Origin: Corynebacterium marinum DSM 44953
GTDB taxonomy: Bacteria > Actinomycetota > Actinomycetes > Mycobacteriales > Mycobacteriaceae
Length of the DNA: 64,000 nt
NCBI RefSeq assembly: GCF_000835165.1
Contig: NZ_CP007790.1
Coordinates: forward strand, 186,001-250,000
Direction: 5' to 3'
Part shown: positions 26,518 through 35,656 of the stretch, one piece after another
Layout: each line of letters starts with the position of its first letter
Numbering within the stretch: position 1 is the first letter of the stretch
Program-made: the position numbers and the translations under genes
Notes under the pieces: generated by a model
The model's database searches: none
What the model was told of the DNA's origin: nothing
Seen by the model: the letters and a program-made list of their open reading frames with translations, nothing else

Positions 26518-27093
26518 CTATTCTTCCCCAGAATTCGCTGCGGTCGCCTCGATGAGGTCCTTCCGTGCTCGCGCCACCCGGGAGCGGATGGTGCCGATGC
26601 GCACGTCGGCGATCTTCGCGGCCTCCTCGTAGGTGTAGCCGAGGACCTGGGTGAGGATAAGGGCCTCGCGGCGTTCGACGGGGAGGGCGTCGATGAGGGC
26701 GCGGGCGTCGATCCAGTCGGACCAGGAGGAGGCGTTGGCACCCGCGACGGGGGTCGTGGCGGCGGCGTCCTCGTACTCGGTGATGGATTTCCGGGGGCGG
26801 GCCATGTCGTGGCGGATGTTGTCCACCCATACCCGTCGGGCGAGGGAAAGCAGCCACGTGCGGGCTGAGGAGCGGGCGGCGAAGCGGGGGAGCGCACCCA
26901 TGACTCGGAGGTAGGTCTCCTGCGTGAGGTCGTCGGCGGTGTCGCGGCCGCCCAGGTGGGCGAGGAGCCGCCACACGTCGTCCTGGGTGGCCCGGATGAA
27001 CTCCGTGAGTGCCTGGCGGTCACCGCGGCCAGCGCGAAGGGCCAGGTCGGTGACGCGGGCGTCGTCACGAGCGGAGTGCATGGTCACGGTCAA
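26518..27093 (-). CDS. sigC: ECF sigma factor SigC
   Basis: A 191-residue extracytoplasmic-function sigma factor. Region 2 (LTQETYLRVMGALPRF and the DDVWRLL helix, about 25-95) and region 4 (ALPVERREALILTQ, then GYTYEEAAKIADVRIGTIRS, about 130-185) are joined by a short linker with Pro/Ala. Synteny between asd and katA matches C. glutamicum sigC (cg0309), which controls the aa3 and bd oxidase genes in response to impaired electron transfer. No anti-sigma factor gene is adjacent. Two in-frame ATGs (27093 and 27081) are possible starts. It is divergent from katA. Confidence 0.92.
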   Translation of the reverse strand: MTVTMHSARDDARVTDLALRAGRGDRQALTEFIRATQDDVWRLLAHLGGRDTADDLTQETYLRVMGALPRFAARSSARTWLLSLARRVWVDNIRHDMARPRKSITEYEDAAATTPVAGANASSWSDWIDARALIDALPVERREALILTQVLGYTYEEAAKIADVRIGTIRSRVARARKDLIEATAANSGEE

Positions 27094-27207
27094 AGACGTT
27101 ACCAGTGCAATCTGCGGGATCTTCCCTGCGCGACTAGGTTGGGGTTGCGCGGGTCACAAAATGGACCTAAGCTATCAATTATTCGCCTCTGATAGGCGAG
27201 ATGGATT

Positions 27208-28776
27208 ATGAATCAGAAAGAGGAGCCCATGAACGACCAGAACTCCGCCGCAGACAACATCCTCGACCGTGGCAAGCGCCCCGCCGCCACCGGCCAGACC
27301 ACCCGCCACAACGGCGCGCCGGTGGCCTCCGAGAACATCTCCGTCACGGCCGGCCCGCAGGGCCCGAATGTCCTCAACGACATTCACCTGATCGAGAAGC
27401 TCGCCCACTTCAACCGCGAGAACGTCCCGGAGCGCATCCCCCACGCCAAGGGCCACGGCGCCTTCGGCGAGCTGCACATCACCGAGGACGTCTCGCAGTA
27501 CACCAAGGCGAAGCTCTTCCAGAAGGGCACCGTGACCCCCATGGGCGTGCGTTTCTCCACCGTCGCCGGCGAGAAGGGCTCCCCGGACACCTGGCGCGAC
27601 GTCCACGGCTTCGCCCTCCGCTTCTTCACTGAGGACGGCAACTACGACATCGTGGGCAACAACACCCCGGTGTTCTTCATCCGTGACGGCATCAAGTTCG
27701 CCGACTTCATCCACTCCCAGAAGCGCCTCCACGGCAGCGCGCTGCGCGATGCTGACATGCAGTGGGATTTCTGGACCCGAACACCCGAATCCGCCCACCA
27801 GGTGACCTACCTCATGGGCGACCGCGGCACCCCGACGACCACCCGCCACATGAACGGCTACGGTTCCCACACCTTCCAGTGGCTCAACGAGGCCGGCGAG
27901 GCATTCTGGGTGAAGTACCACTTCATCTCCCGCCAGGGCGTGGAGAACTTCACCAACGCGGAGGCCACGGAGATGGCCGGCAAGAACGCCGACCACCACC
28001 GGCAGGACCTCTACGAGTCCATCGAGCGCGGCGACTACCCGATCTGGGACGTCAAGGTCCAGATCATGCCCGTCGCCGAGGCGGAGGAGTACCGCTGGAA
28101 CCCCTTCGACCTGACCAAGGTCTGGTCCAAGAAGGACTACCCGCGCATCGACGTCGGCCACTTCGTCCTCAACCGCAACCCGCGCAACCACTTCGCCCAG
28201 ATCGAGCAGATCGCCCTCGATCCCTCGAACCTGGTGCCCGGCGTCGGCTTCTCCCCGGACCGCATGCTGCAGGCGCGTATCTTCGCCTACTCCGACCAGC
28301 AGCGCTACCGGATCGGGCCGAACTACCGCGACCTGCCCATCAACCAGCCCGTCAACCCGGTCAACACCTACAGCAACCGTGGCCCGATGGCGTACTTCTT
28401 CGATGACGCAGACCAGCCGACCTACACCCCGAACCGCTACAGCAAGGGTGCCGGCTACCTGGACAACGGTTCGGACTCCTCCTCCGGCCAGTCCTACGGC
28501 AACGCCACCGACCTGTACGTGAACCCGGACCCGCACGGCACGGACCTGACCCGTTCCGCTTACGTCCGGCACCCCGAGGACGGGGACTTCGTCCAGGCCG
28601 GCATCCTCTACCGCGACGTCTACGATGACGCGGCCAAAGAGCGCCTGGCGGACAACATCACCGACGCCATGCAGGGCGTCTCCCCTGAGGTGGAGGAGCG
28701 TGTCTACTGGTACTGGACCCAGGTGGACGAGAACCTGGGTCAGCGCGTGAAGGAGCTCTTCGCAGAGAAGAAGTAG
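27208..28776 (+). CDS. katA: Monofunctional haem catalase
   Basis: A 522-residue clade 3 catalase degrading hydrogen peroxide. The distal active-site motif RFSTVAGEKGSPDTWRDVHG follows the catalytic His (TTRHNGAPV region, about 38-47), the essential Asn is in DIVGNNTPVFF, and the proximal haem ligand Tyr is in RIFAYSDQQRYRIG. It has a cytoplasmic N-terminus. Two ATGs compete: 27208 has AGGCGAG seven bases upstream, and 27229 has AGGAG only three bases upstream; the first is used. The short palindrome CGCCTCTGATAGGCG lies just upstream of the start. It is divergent from sigC, as in C. glutamicum. Confidence 0.96.
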   Translation: MNQKEEPMNDQNSAADNILDRGKRPAATGQTTRHNGAPVASENISVTAGPQGPNVLNDIHLIEKLAHFNRENVPERIPHAKGHGAFGELHITEDVSQYTKAKLFQKGTVTPMGVRFSTVAGEKGSPDTWRDVHGFALRFFTEDGNYDIVGNNTPVFFIRDGIKFADFIHSQKRLHGSALRDADMQWDFWTRTPESAHQVTYLMGDRGTPTTTRHMNGYGSHTFQWLNEAGEAFWVKYHFISRQGVENFTNAEATEMAGKNADHHRQDLYESIERGDYPIWDVKVQIMPVAEAEEYRWNPFDLTKVWSKKDYPRIDVGHFVLNRNPRNHFAQIEQIALDPSNLVPGVGFSPDRMLQARIFAYSDQQRYRIGPNYRDLPINQPVNPVNTYSNRGPMAYFFDDADQPTYTPNRYSKGAGYLDNGSDSSSGQSYGNATDLYVNPDPHGTDLTRSAYVRHPEDGDFVQAGILYRDVYDDAAKERLADNITDAMQGVSPEVEERVYWYWTQVDENLGQRVKELFAEKK

Positions 28777-28793
28777 GTTTCTCCATCACCTGA

Positions 28794-28833
28794 ATCGCCC
28801 CGCCGCGCCGAAAGGTGCGGCGGGGCGATTGCT
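28794..28833 (+). terminator. Terminator of katA
   Basis: ATCGCCCCGCCGC (28794-28806) pairs with GTGCGGCGGGGCGAT (28815-28829) around GCCGAAAG, followed by TGCTTG. Confidence 0.82.
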
Positions 28834-28945
28834 TGTCGACGCCCCGCGTCTCAGACGATCCGGAACGTTTGTTCGGTCAACTGGATGGCAGTGTCTGGCG
28901 GGCAGCGCATGATGGGGCCAGATCCCGTGCCCCAAGGAGGCCCTC

Positions 28946-29668
28946 ATGTTCACTCCCACCCGCACCGCGCTGCTCGTCGGTGCCGTCGCACTTTCGCTGA
29001 CCGCCTGTTCGCCTGCTGAGACGGAGACCGTGGTGGTCACCGAGACGGTGACGGCGGTGGCAGCGGAGTCCAGCACGGCGTCGTCGACGAAGGACTCGGC
29101 TCCGGAGACCGTCACCTCCACAGCGGTCGCTGAAGCCCGGGAACCCCAGAAGCGTGAAACGACAACGCGGGAGACCAGCACCCGTGAGACCAGCACCCGC
29201 GAGACCTCCACCCAGGTGGCTGCCAGCGCTGCAGATGACGGAGTGCCGTCCCAGTACAGTGCCGCGCTCAGCGTCGCGTCCGATTACCTCGATTACTCCG
29301 CCTTCTCCAAGCAGGGCCTCTACGACCAGCTGATCTTTGAGCAGTTCACTCCGGACGCGGCACAGTACGGCGTGGACAATGTGCAGGCCGACTGGTCGGC
29401 GAACGCCCTACGGACCGCCAACGACTACGTCGAATACTCCGGATTCTCGAAGCAGGGCCTTTACGACCAACTCATCTACGAGGAGTACACCGCAGAGCAG
29501 GCGCAATACGGTGTGGACAACCTGCAGACGGACTGGAACGCCAACGCACTGCGGACAGCGCGCGAGTACCAGTCCTTTTCTCCGATGTCCGAGGCGGGCC
29601 TCTACGACCAGCTGATCTACGAGGGCTACACCCCCGACCAGGCCGCCTACGCCATCGCCAACCTCTGA
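28946..29668 (+). CDS. Lipoprotein with three Ltp (host surface lipoprotein) repeats
   Basis: A 240-residue predicted lipoprotein with lipobox LTAC (Cys21), a Thr/Glu-rich linker (22-95) containing the exact short repeat RETST three times in a row, and three tandem Ltp repeats of about 48 residues (about 103-150, 151-198, 199-240). Each repeat has the form AL..A..Y...S.FS..GLYDQLI.E.(F/Y)T..QA.Y...N. This domain occurs in the Ltp superinfection-exclusion lipoprotein of Streptococcus thermophilus phage TP-J34 and in many actinobacterial surface proteins. The ribosome site AAGGAGG precedes the ATG. The function here is unknown; phage exclusion is one possibility. It converges with mrpG one base away. 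Confidence 0.88.
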   Translation: MFTPTRTALLVGAVALSLTACSPAETETVVVTETVTAVAAESSTASSTKDSAPETVTSTAVAEAREPQKRETTTRETSTRETSTRETSTQVAASAADDGVPSQYSAALSVASDYLDYSAFSKQGLYDQLIFEQFTPDAAQYGVDNVQADWSANALRTANDYVEYSGFSKQGLYDQLIYEEYTAEQAQYGVDNLQTDWNANALRTAREYQSFSPMSEAGLYDQLIYEGYTPDQAAYAIANL

Positions 29669-29669
29669 C

Positions 29670-30014
29670 TCAGGCACCCGGCTGGTAGGCGCGGTCCTCG
29701 GCGTGCTTCTTGTCCACGACGGTGACGCCGTAGATGGACCTGCCGATGTAGTAGGAGCCGACCGCGCCGACGATCCATACCCCGGCGATGGCCAGGATCG
29801 CCCGGATGAAGTTGTTCAGGTCGAAGCCGGTGGTGGACCAGTCGATGATGAGTTTGCTGAGCAGGAGCAGGGGTACGCCGACGCCCACGACGGGGCCGAT
29901 GAGGTTGGCGCGGGTGAGCGCATCGGGGGCCCGCCACATAGCTACGGCGGTGGCCACGACCATGACGGTGGCCAGGATGACGATGGCGGAGACGACAATT
30001 TCGACGATGCTCAT
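29670..30014 (-). CDS. mrpG: Mrp antiporter subunit G
   Basis: A 114-residue three-TM subunit of the multi-subunit Na+/H+ antiporter, with the PhaG/MnhG pattern APDALTRANLIGPVVGVGVPL at 29-49. It is the last gene of the operon and its ATG at 30014 lies two bases after the mrpF stop. The C-terminal tail (KKHAEDRAYQPGA) is cytoplasmic. The protein is small and conserved, and its position after mrpF confirms identity. Confidence 0.9.
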   Translation of the reverse strand: MSIVEIVVSAIVILATVMVVATAVAMWRAPDALTRANLIGPVVGVGVPLLLLSKLIIDWSTTGFDLNNFIRAILAIAGVWIVGAVGSYYIGRSIYGVTVVDKKHAEDRAYQPGA

Positions 30015-30016
30015 GG

Positions 30017-30289
30017 CTACCTGCGTCCCTTCGAGATGATGCGGGCCATCGACAGGGTGGGCAGTACGCCGCCGGCGATAGCCGCGAGGAGGGCCACCTC
30101 GTAGCCGATGGAGGTCGGATTGGTCAGCGTCCAGGTCAGGAAGATCGCGATCATGGTGTAGAAGACCAGGTCGCTCAGGACGGCCTTCGTCAGGACGTCG
30201 GAGGTGCGCAGCACCAGTACCAGGCCGGAGACCAGGCAGGCCGTCATGATGGCGATGCAGACCGCGAGGATCCACTCGAAGGGGGTCAC
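30017..30289 (-). CDS. mrpF: Mrp antiporter subunit F
   Basis: A 90-residue three-TM protein with the MrpF pattern VLRTSDVLTKAVLSDLVFYTMIA. MrpF includes a conserved acidic residue in TM2 thought to take part in the proton path; Asp39 in LSDLVFY is a candidate. The start overlaps the end of mrpE by four bases (30286-30289), so translation is coupled. Confidence 0.9.
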   Translation of the reverse strand: MTPFEWILAVCIAIMTACLVSGLVLVLRTSDVLTKAVLSDLVFYTMIAIFLTWTLTNPTSIGYEVALLAAIAGGVLPTLSMARIISKGRR

Positions 30290-30705
30290 CGGTTCTTTTC
30301 CTTCCGGTCGGTGGGGTAGGCGTAGAAACGGGGGTCGAGTTCCACTGCGGAGCCCTGGCCCGGGACGCCGTGGTCGATGGAGCGGACGTGGGGGGCCATG
30401 CGGGCCTCCATGTCCGCCAGGCCTTCGACCACTTCCGTGGGGTCGGAACCGAAGGCGGCCTGGACCAGCAGGATGCGGGGGTCACCGGGCACGGTGGGTT
30501 CGCGCAGGCCCAGCGAGAGGGTGGAGGGGGTGGCGGTGATGGAGGTGGTGAACCAGAAGATCTGCCACTCGCTGGTCACCCGCAGCGGGTAGCGGACGAC
30601 GACCGGGTCGTATCCGGCGTCGGGCCGGAATCCGGCCCAGGCGACCTGGAAACCGGCGACGAAGATCTCCTTGATCCACCAGGGAATGTACAGGAACAGG
30701 TGCAT
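30286..30705 (-). CDS. mrpE: Mrp antiporter subunit E
   Basis: A 139-residue MrpE. The characteristic strands VVRYPLRVTSEWQIFWFTTS and TATPSTLSLGL (about 37-67) are followed by a long hydrophilic C-terminal tail (about 70-139). Most MrpE proteins are around 160 residues; here the N-terminal TM region is short, with one hydrophobic segment (about 1-30). It starts one base after the mrpD stop. Confidence 0.88.
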   Translation of the reverse strand: MHLFLYIPWWIKEIFVAGFQVAWAGFRPDAGYDPVVVRYPLRVTSEWQIFWFTTSITATPSTLSLGLREPTVPGDPRILLVQAAFGSDPTEVVEGLADMEARMAPHVRSIDHGVPGQGSAVELDPRFYAYPTDRKEKNR

Positions 30706-30706
30706 G

Positions 30707-32230
30707 TCAGCGGCCTCCCTGGAGGTCGGTCATGTCGGGGACTCCCACCGGATCGTCCCCGAGGACGGCCGATGCGTAGCCTTCGGTGTCGAGGAGTCCG
30801 CCGGTGGCGGTGAGGGTGGCGTCGATGAGCGGGCCGGCGAAGAGGAACATGGCCACGGAACCCGCGATGAGCAGGGCGGACGGCGCGACCAGATGTTTCG
30901 CCACGCGAAGATTGGAGGGGTAGCGCTGCATGGGCTGGCCCCAGAAGACCTCGCGCCACACGCGCAGCATGCTCAGCAGGGCGCCGACGGAGGCGACCAC
31001 GATGACCGCGATGACCAGCCACGACCACCAGTTCGCGGCGCGGGCGATTTCGAAGACGATGAGAATCTTGCCCCACATGCCGGAGAACGGCGGGAAGCCG
31101 ACGAGGGAGAACGCTCCGGCGGCGAAGAGGGCGGCCACCAGCGGATCACGGCGGGCCAGGCCGGAGAGCTGCGAGAGCAGGCCGGTGGCGTAGGTCTCCT
31201 CGATCGCGCCGGAGGTGAGGATGAGCGCCGCGACGGTGACCATATGGTGCAGGGTATAGAGCAGGCCAGCGGCGAGGGCACGCTGCGGGTCATCGGCGGT
31301 GAAGGCCAGCATGACCAGGATGAAGGGCATGCCGTTGATCATCTGGTAGCCCAGGACGCGGCGGATGGAGTTCTCGGCCAGGCCGGCGAAGGCGCCGATG
31401 ACCATGGAGACGAGCATGAGGGCGATGATCAGCCAGTTCCATCGGTCCTCGAGGTCGAAGATGTTGACGTAGATCCGGAAGAGCATGTACACCGCGACCT
31501 TGGTGTGCAGCCCGGAGAACAGGCCCATCACGGCCGCGGAGGTGCCCGGGTAGGTGCGGGGCAACCAGGTGTGGGCGGGGAAGACGCCGGCCTTCGCGCC
31601 GATGGCGATGATGACCAGACCCATCGCCACGACCGCCGGGCCGTTGCCCGCTGCCGCCCCCTGCAGTGCCGCGATGTTCACGGAGCCGGTCACACCGTAG
31701 AGCACGCCGACGCCGATGAGCAGCAGGGTGGAGGCGGCCAGGTTGACCAGCACGAAGGTGCGGCCCCCGGCCAGTCTGGCCCAGGTGCCGGACATGGCGA
31801 TCAGGCCGTAGGAGGGCAGCAGCATGACCTCGATGAACACGAAGAAGTTGAACAGGTCCGCGGTGAGGAGCGCGCCGTTGACGCCCGTGATCAGGATGAG
31901 CGTGAGGGAGGCGTAGTAGCGCGAGACCGTCTCGCCGGAGATGGTGGCGAACCAGTTGGCGGTTGCCGCGATGATCATCGTGGTGATGATCATGATCGCG
32001 GAGAACGTGTCCGCCGCAAAGGGAATCGCCACGCCGCCGACGTACAGTCCCACGTTGTGGGCGATCGTGCCGTTGTCCGCGGTGTGGGCGAACAGCCAGC
32101 CACCGGCGAGGACGCCCGCGACGGGAACGCCGATGTGCAGGATGTCGCGTGCCCGGCGCCAGGGCAGCAGCACCGCGACGGCCGCCGCGAACAGCGGGAC
32201 CGCGGCGAAAAGGGGGAGTGTCCAGTCCAT
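30707..32230 (-). CDS. mrpD: Mrp antiporter subunit D
   Basis: A 507-residue 14-TM protein homologous to the complex I antiporter-like subunits NuoL/M/N. The key charged residues of the proton path appear as FVFIEVMLLPSYGLIA (Glu in TM5), GAKAGVFPAHTWLPRTYPGT (Lys in TM7), and HTKVAVYMLFR. It is one of the two large ion-translocating subunits. The ATG at 32230 abuts the mrpC stop. The C-terminal tail beyond about residue 480 is soluble. Confidence 0.93.
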   Translation of the reverse strand: MDWTLPLFAAVPLFAAAVAVLLPWRRARDILHIGVPVAGVLAGGWLFAHTADNGTIAHNVGLYVGGVAIPFAADTFSAIMIITTMIIAATANWFATISGETVSRYYASLTLILITGVNGALLTADLFNFFVFIEVMLLPSYGLIAMSGTWARLAGGRTFVLVNLAASTLLLIGVGVLYGVTGSVNIAALQGAAAGNGPAVVAMGLVIIAIGAKAGVFPAHTWLPRTYPGTSAAVMGLFSGLHTKVAVYMLFRIYVNIFDLEDRWNWLIIALMLVSMVIGAFAGLAENSIRRVLGYQMINGMPFILVMLAFTADDPQRALAAGLLYTLHHMVTVAALILTSGAIEETYATGLLSQLSGLARRDPLVAALFAAGAFSLVGFPPFSGMWGKILIVFEIARAANWWSWLVIAVIVVASVGALLSMLRVWREVFWGQPMQRYPSNLRVAKHLVAPSALLIAGSVAMFLFAGPLIDATLTATGGLLDTEGYASAVLGDDPVGVPDMTDLQGGR

Positions 32231-32614
32231 CTAGATTTCTCCGTTGCTTCTCGACGCCGCCCGGCCCAGCGTCTCCACCGGGTCGGCGCCGATGTTGTCG
32301 TCGGCGGGCTCGGGGATGTCGGTGTCATCGTCGTGGCCCAGGGCCGCGAGGGTGAGCAGGATGGTGGTGGTGGCCATGGCGATGACGATGGCCGTCAGGA
32401 CGAAGGCCTGGGGGAGGGGATCGGCGGCGTCGGCCAGGGGGGTGCGGTCGGGGAAGGGTTCTCCACGCCAGGCGCCCACGCCGCCGGCGAGCAGCGTCAG
32501 GTTCCCGGCATGGCCCAGCAGGGACATGCCGAACACGATGCGCACCATCCCACGCTGCTGGATGAGGAACACCGAACCGGTGACCAGGACGGCGATGGTC
32601 AGTGCGAGGATCAT
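32231..32614 (-). CDS. mrpC: Mrp antiporter subunit C
   Basis: A 127-residue NuoK-like subunit with three TMs. MSLLGHAGNLTLLAGG and DPLPQAFVLTAIVIAMATTTILL carry the family pattern. An acidic C-terminal tail (HDDDTDIPEPADDN) follows the last TM. It overlaps the mrpA 3' end by four bases. Confidence 0.9.
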   Translation of the reverse strand: MILALTIAVLVTGSVFLIQQRGMVRIVFGMSLLGHAGNLTLLAGGVGAWRGEPFPDRTPLADAADPLPQAFVLTAIVIAMATTTILLTLAALGHDDDTDIPEPADDNIGADPVETLGRAASRSNGEI

Positions 32615-35526
32615 CGGTTCGTCTCCCTGTCTGTCTCGTTGAGCACCGACAGCGGTGCGGAGGCCGGGTTGATGGGTGCCGGGTACGGGTCCGCGGAGCC
32701 CTCATCGACGGTGACCTGCGGGGTGACGGGCAACGGGCCCGCCTGGGCGCGGGCCCAGTCGAGGTCGTTGAGGTCCACGCCGGGGCGCAGGTATCCGCCC
32801 AGGGCGTTGATGGCCATCGTGAGCATGCCCAGCACCGCGAGGTAGATGCCCAGGTCGAAGATGAGCGAGGTGGTCATGTGCTGGCCGAGGATGTAACCGT
32901 GGATGGCGTAGAGGAAGGAACCCTCCAGCAGACCGAGGAACCCGGCGCCCACGGCTGTCATGATGCCGATTCCGGTCAGCCAGATCGGGGTGGACTCCCG
33001 GAAGACGATCGAGTCCTGGCCCCTGGACAGGTACCCCAGGCCGATGGCGGCGCCCATGATCAGGGCCGCGACGAAACCGCCGCCCGGGTCCTGGTGGCCG
33101 CGCATGAACACCAGCACGCTGAGGACAGCCAGCACCGGGATGACCAGGACGATGACCTTGCGCATGGGAATCGAGTTGAGCTGCGACTGGCCGAACGGCG
33201 CCGGGCGGGTGCCGTCCTTGAAGGGGTGTCGCGGCATGGACTTGGCCACCGCGGCGATGACGATGGCCGCCATACCCAGGACCGAAAGCTCACCGAGGGT
33301 ATCCAGTGCCCGGAACTCCACCAGGATGGTGGCCACGACGTTCTGTCCGCTGGTGATCTCGGGGGCCTCGGTGAGGTACCACATGGCCAGCTCGGAACGC
33401 TCGCGGCGGCCCAGCAGGGCGTGGACGCCGGTGAAGGCCACGGCGCCGGCCAACAAGGCGATGATCAGGGCTCCGATCTGCCGCCTGCCGGACTTCACCT
33501 TCGGGAACAGGTTGGGCTGGTAGCGCAGGACCATCATGATGACGATGACCGTGAGTGCCTCGACCGTCAGCTGCGTCAGCGCCACGTCCGGTGCGCCCAG
33601 CAGCATCATCTGCAGGCTCATGCCCACGCCGACGGTGCCCAGGAGCACGGCGGCCGTCAGTCGCGAGTTGGTCACGGCCAAGCCGACGACGGAAACGGCG
33701 ATGATCAGCAGCGGGATCAGGTCCCACGGATTGTCCAGCCCGGGAGTGCGCGGTGCGGGGGTGATGCCGTCCACTCCCGGGGTGAACCAGGTGGCCACGC
33801 CGAGGACGATGACGCTTAGCACCAGCGGCAGCAGGTGGCGGGAGGGGTTGAGAGTGTTGGCCATCGCGCCCAGCGCGCGCCCGAGGAGCGTGGCGCCGTG
33901 GACGAGGGCGGAGAGCAGCTCGTTGCCGGAGGCGGGGGCGAGCTTCCGGCCCTCGAGCAGCGGCCAGATCCGTTTGCGTGCGACGACCCCGAGCGTGCCG
34001 ACGACCAGCACCGCCACGGAGATGAGCAGCGGGACGTTGACGCCGTGCCACAGTGCCAGGTGCGATTCGTGCGTGGCGCCGACGGAGGCGACGACGGCCT
34101 CGACGGGGGCGTCGAAAAGCGGGAGCATGAACGCCAGGGGCAGGGAGAGCACGCCCGGCAGGGCGGCGGGCAGCCAGAGCCGCACCGGGGCCTCCTTCAC
34201 CCCCGACATGTCCCGGGGGCCGTCGAAGAACGCCCCGAAGACGATCTTCGCGGAGTAGGTGAACGTGAGCACGGCGCCGATCGCCGCGACGAAGAGGAGC
34301 AGGCCGGCGGCGGGTGCGTCCTGGAAGGCGCTGAGCATGCCCTCCTTGGAGACGAATCCCAGCAGGGGCGGCACCGCGGCCATCGACGCCGCGCCCACGA
34401 CCACCGCACCGAAGGTCCACGGCATCCGGTTCCACAGCGGGCCCAGGCGGCGGATGTCGCGGGAACCGGCCTGATGGTCGATCACACCGATGAGCATGAA
34501 CAGGGAGGACTTGAACAGAGCGTGCGCCGCGGTGTGCACCACGGCCGCGGCGAGGGCGTAGGGCGTGCCGACACCGATGGTGGCGACGATCCAGCCCAGG
34601 TGCGAGACCGTCGAGTACGCCGTGAGCTGCTTGAGATCCGTCTTCTGCACGGCGAACAGGGCCGACATCACGGCCGTGGTCATACCGACGATGATGAGCA
34701 GGGCGTTCCACACCGCCACGTCGTGGAAGACCGTGGAGAAGCGCAGCAGCAGGTAGATGCCGGCCTTGACCACCGCCGCGGCGTGCAGGAACGCGGACAC
34801 CGGGGTGGCCGCCGCCATCGCCTCCGGCAGCCAGAAGTGGAAGGGCAGCTGCGCCGACTTGGTGAACGCGGAGACCGCCACCAGCACCGCCACCGGAACT
34901 GTCAGCTCAGGTCGCTGCGACCAGAAATCGCTGGCCAGGATCTCCTGCAGGTTGGTGGTGCCTGCCGCGGTGGCCGCGATGGACACCGCCGCCAGCAGAG
35001 TCAGTCCGCCGATGAACGTGAGGATGAGGGTGCGGACCGAACCGGCCTCGCCCCCGGAGCCCGAACGTGCGATGAGCATGAAGGACGCCAGCGAGACGAG
35101 CTCCCACGCCAGGAAGAGCATCACCACATCGTCGGCCAGCACCAGCAGCAGGATCGACAGCGTGAAGGCGGTCATGATGGTGTAGAAGCTGGTGTTGCCC
35201 TGGCGTCTGGGCAGGTAGGCGGCCGAGTAGATGAACACCACCGCGCCGATCACGAGCGCCAGCAACGCGAAGAACAGCCCCAGCGCGTCGCCCCGCAGCG
35301 AGAATGTCACGTCCATCCCCGGCGCGACCACGTCCGTGACCCACACCCGGGAGAACTCCAGCGGACGACCGTCCGACACGCCGGGAAGCTCCCTGGCCAG
35401 GAGCACAGCCCCTGCCAGGAACAGGGCCGCCAGGGGCCAGCCGGCATTTCGATCGAAAAGTCGCACCGCGAGTGGGGCCGCTACAACCGCCAGCGCCGCG
35501 AGCGAAATGACAAGTATCAGTGTCAC
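32611..35526 (-). CDS. mrpA: Mrp antiporter subunit A with fused MrpB domain
   Basis: A 971-residue protein and the first gene of the antiporter operon. The N-terminal ~500 residues are NuoL-like (VMLFLAWELVSLASFMLI with the TM5 Glu; FTKSAQLPFHFWLPEAMAAA with the TM7 Lys; HAAAVVKAGIYLL). A NuoJ-like part follows (to about 770). The last 170 residues (about 795-935) are a complete MrpB domain, recognisable by FMRGHQDPGGGFVAALIMGA and GQHMTTSLIFDLGIYLAVLG. No separate mrpB exists, so the operon order is A/B-C-D-E-F-G. The GTG at 35526 is the start. The complex exports Na+ (and other cations) for H+, supporting pH and salt tolerance. Confidence 0.94.
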   Translation of the reverse strand: MTLILVISLAALAVVAAPLAVRLFDRNAGWPLAALFLAGAVLLARELPGVSDGRPLEFSRVWVTDVVAPGMDVTFSLRGDALGLFFALLALVIGAVVFIYSAAYLPRRQGNTSFYTIMTAFTLSILLLVLADDVVMLFLAWELVSLASFMLIARSGSGGEAGSVRTLILTFIGGLTLLAAVSIAATAAGTTNLQEILASDFWSQRPELTVPVAVLVAVSAFTKSAQLPFHFWLPEAMAAATPVSAFLHAAAVVKAGIYLLLRFSTVFHDVAVWNALLIIVGMTTAVMSALFAVQKTDLKQLTAYSTVSHLGWIVATIGVGTPYALAAAVVHTAAHALFKSSLFMLIGVIDHQAGSRDIRRLGPLWNRMPWTFGAVVVGAASMAAVPPLLGFVSKEGMLSAFQDAPAAGLLLFVAAIGAVLTFTYSAKIVFGAFFDGPRDMSGVKEAPVRLWLPAALPGVLSLPLAFMLPLFDAPVEAVVASVGATHESHLALWHGVNVPLLISVAVLVVGTLGVVARKRIWPLLEGRKLAPASGNELLSALVHGATLLGRALGAMANTLNPSRHLLPLVLSVIVLGVATWFTPGVDGITPAPRTPGLDNPWDLIPLLIIAVSVVGLAVTNSRLTAAVLLGTVGVGMSLQMMLLGAPDVALTQLTVEALTVIVIMMVLRYQPNLFPKVKSGRRQIGALIIALLAGAVAFTGVHALLGRRERSELAMWYLTEAPEITSGQNVVATILVEFRALDTLGELSVLGMAAIVIAAVAKSMPRHPFKDGTRPAPFGQSQLNSIPMRKVIVLVIPVLAVLSVLVFMRGHQDPGGGFVAALIMGAAIGLGYLSRGQDSIVFRESTPIWLTGIGIMTAVGAGFLGLLEGSFLYAIHGYILGQHMTTSLIFDLGIYLAVLGMLTMAINALGGYLRPGVDLNDLDWARAQAGPLPVTPQVTVDEGSADPYPAPINPASAPLSVLNETDRETNR

Positions 35527-35656
35527 GGTGGGGTACCACGCTCAATCAGCTCGGGGACATGTGGGAATCACATAGAATCCCGAATGACGTTACCAGTCAC
35601 ACATTACGGTGCGCCTACCACATCTCCACCCGGCCGGAGCAGTACTTTCTTAAGGC

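Noticed and set aside
29161..29215. RETST repeat as a possible CRISPR-like or microsatellite array
   Set aside because: It is a short protein-coding repeat (three units) inside the Ltp lipoprotein linker.
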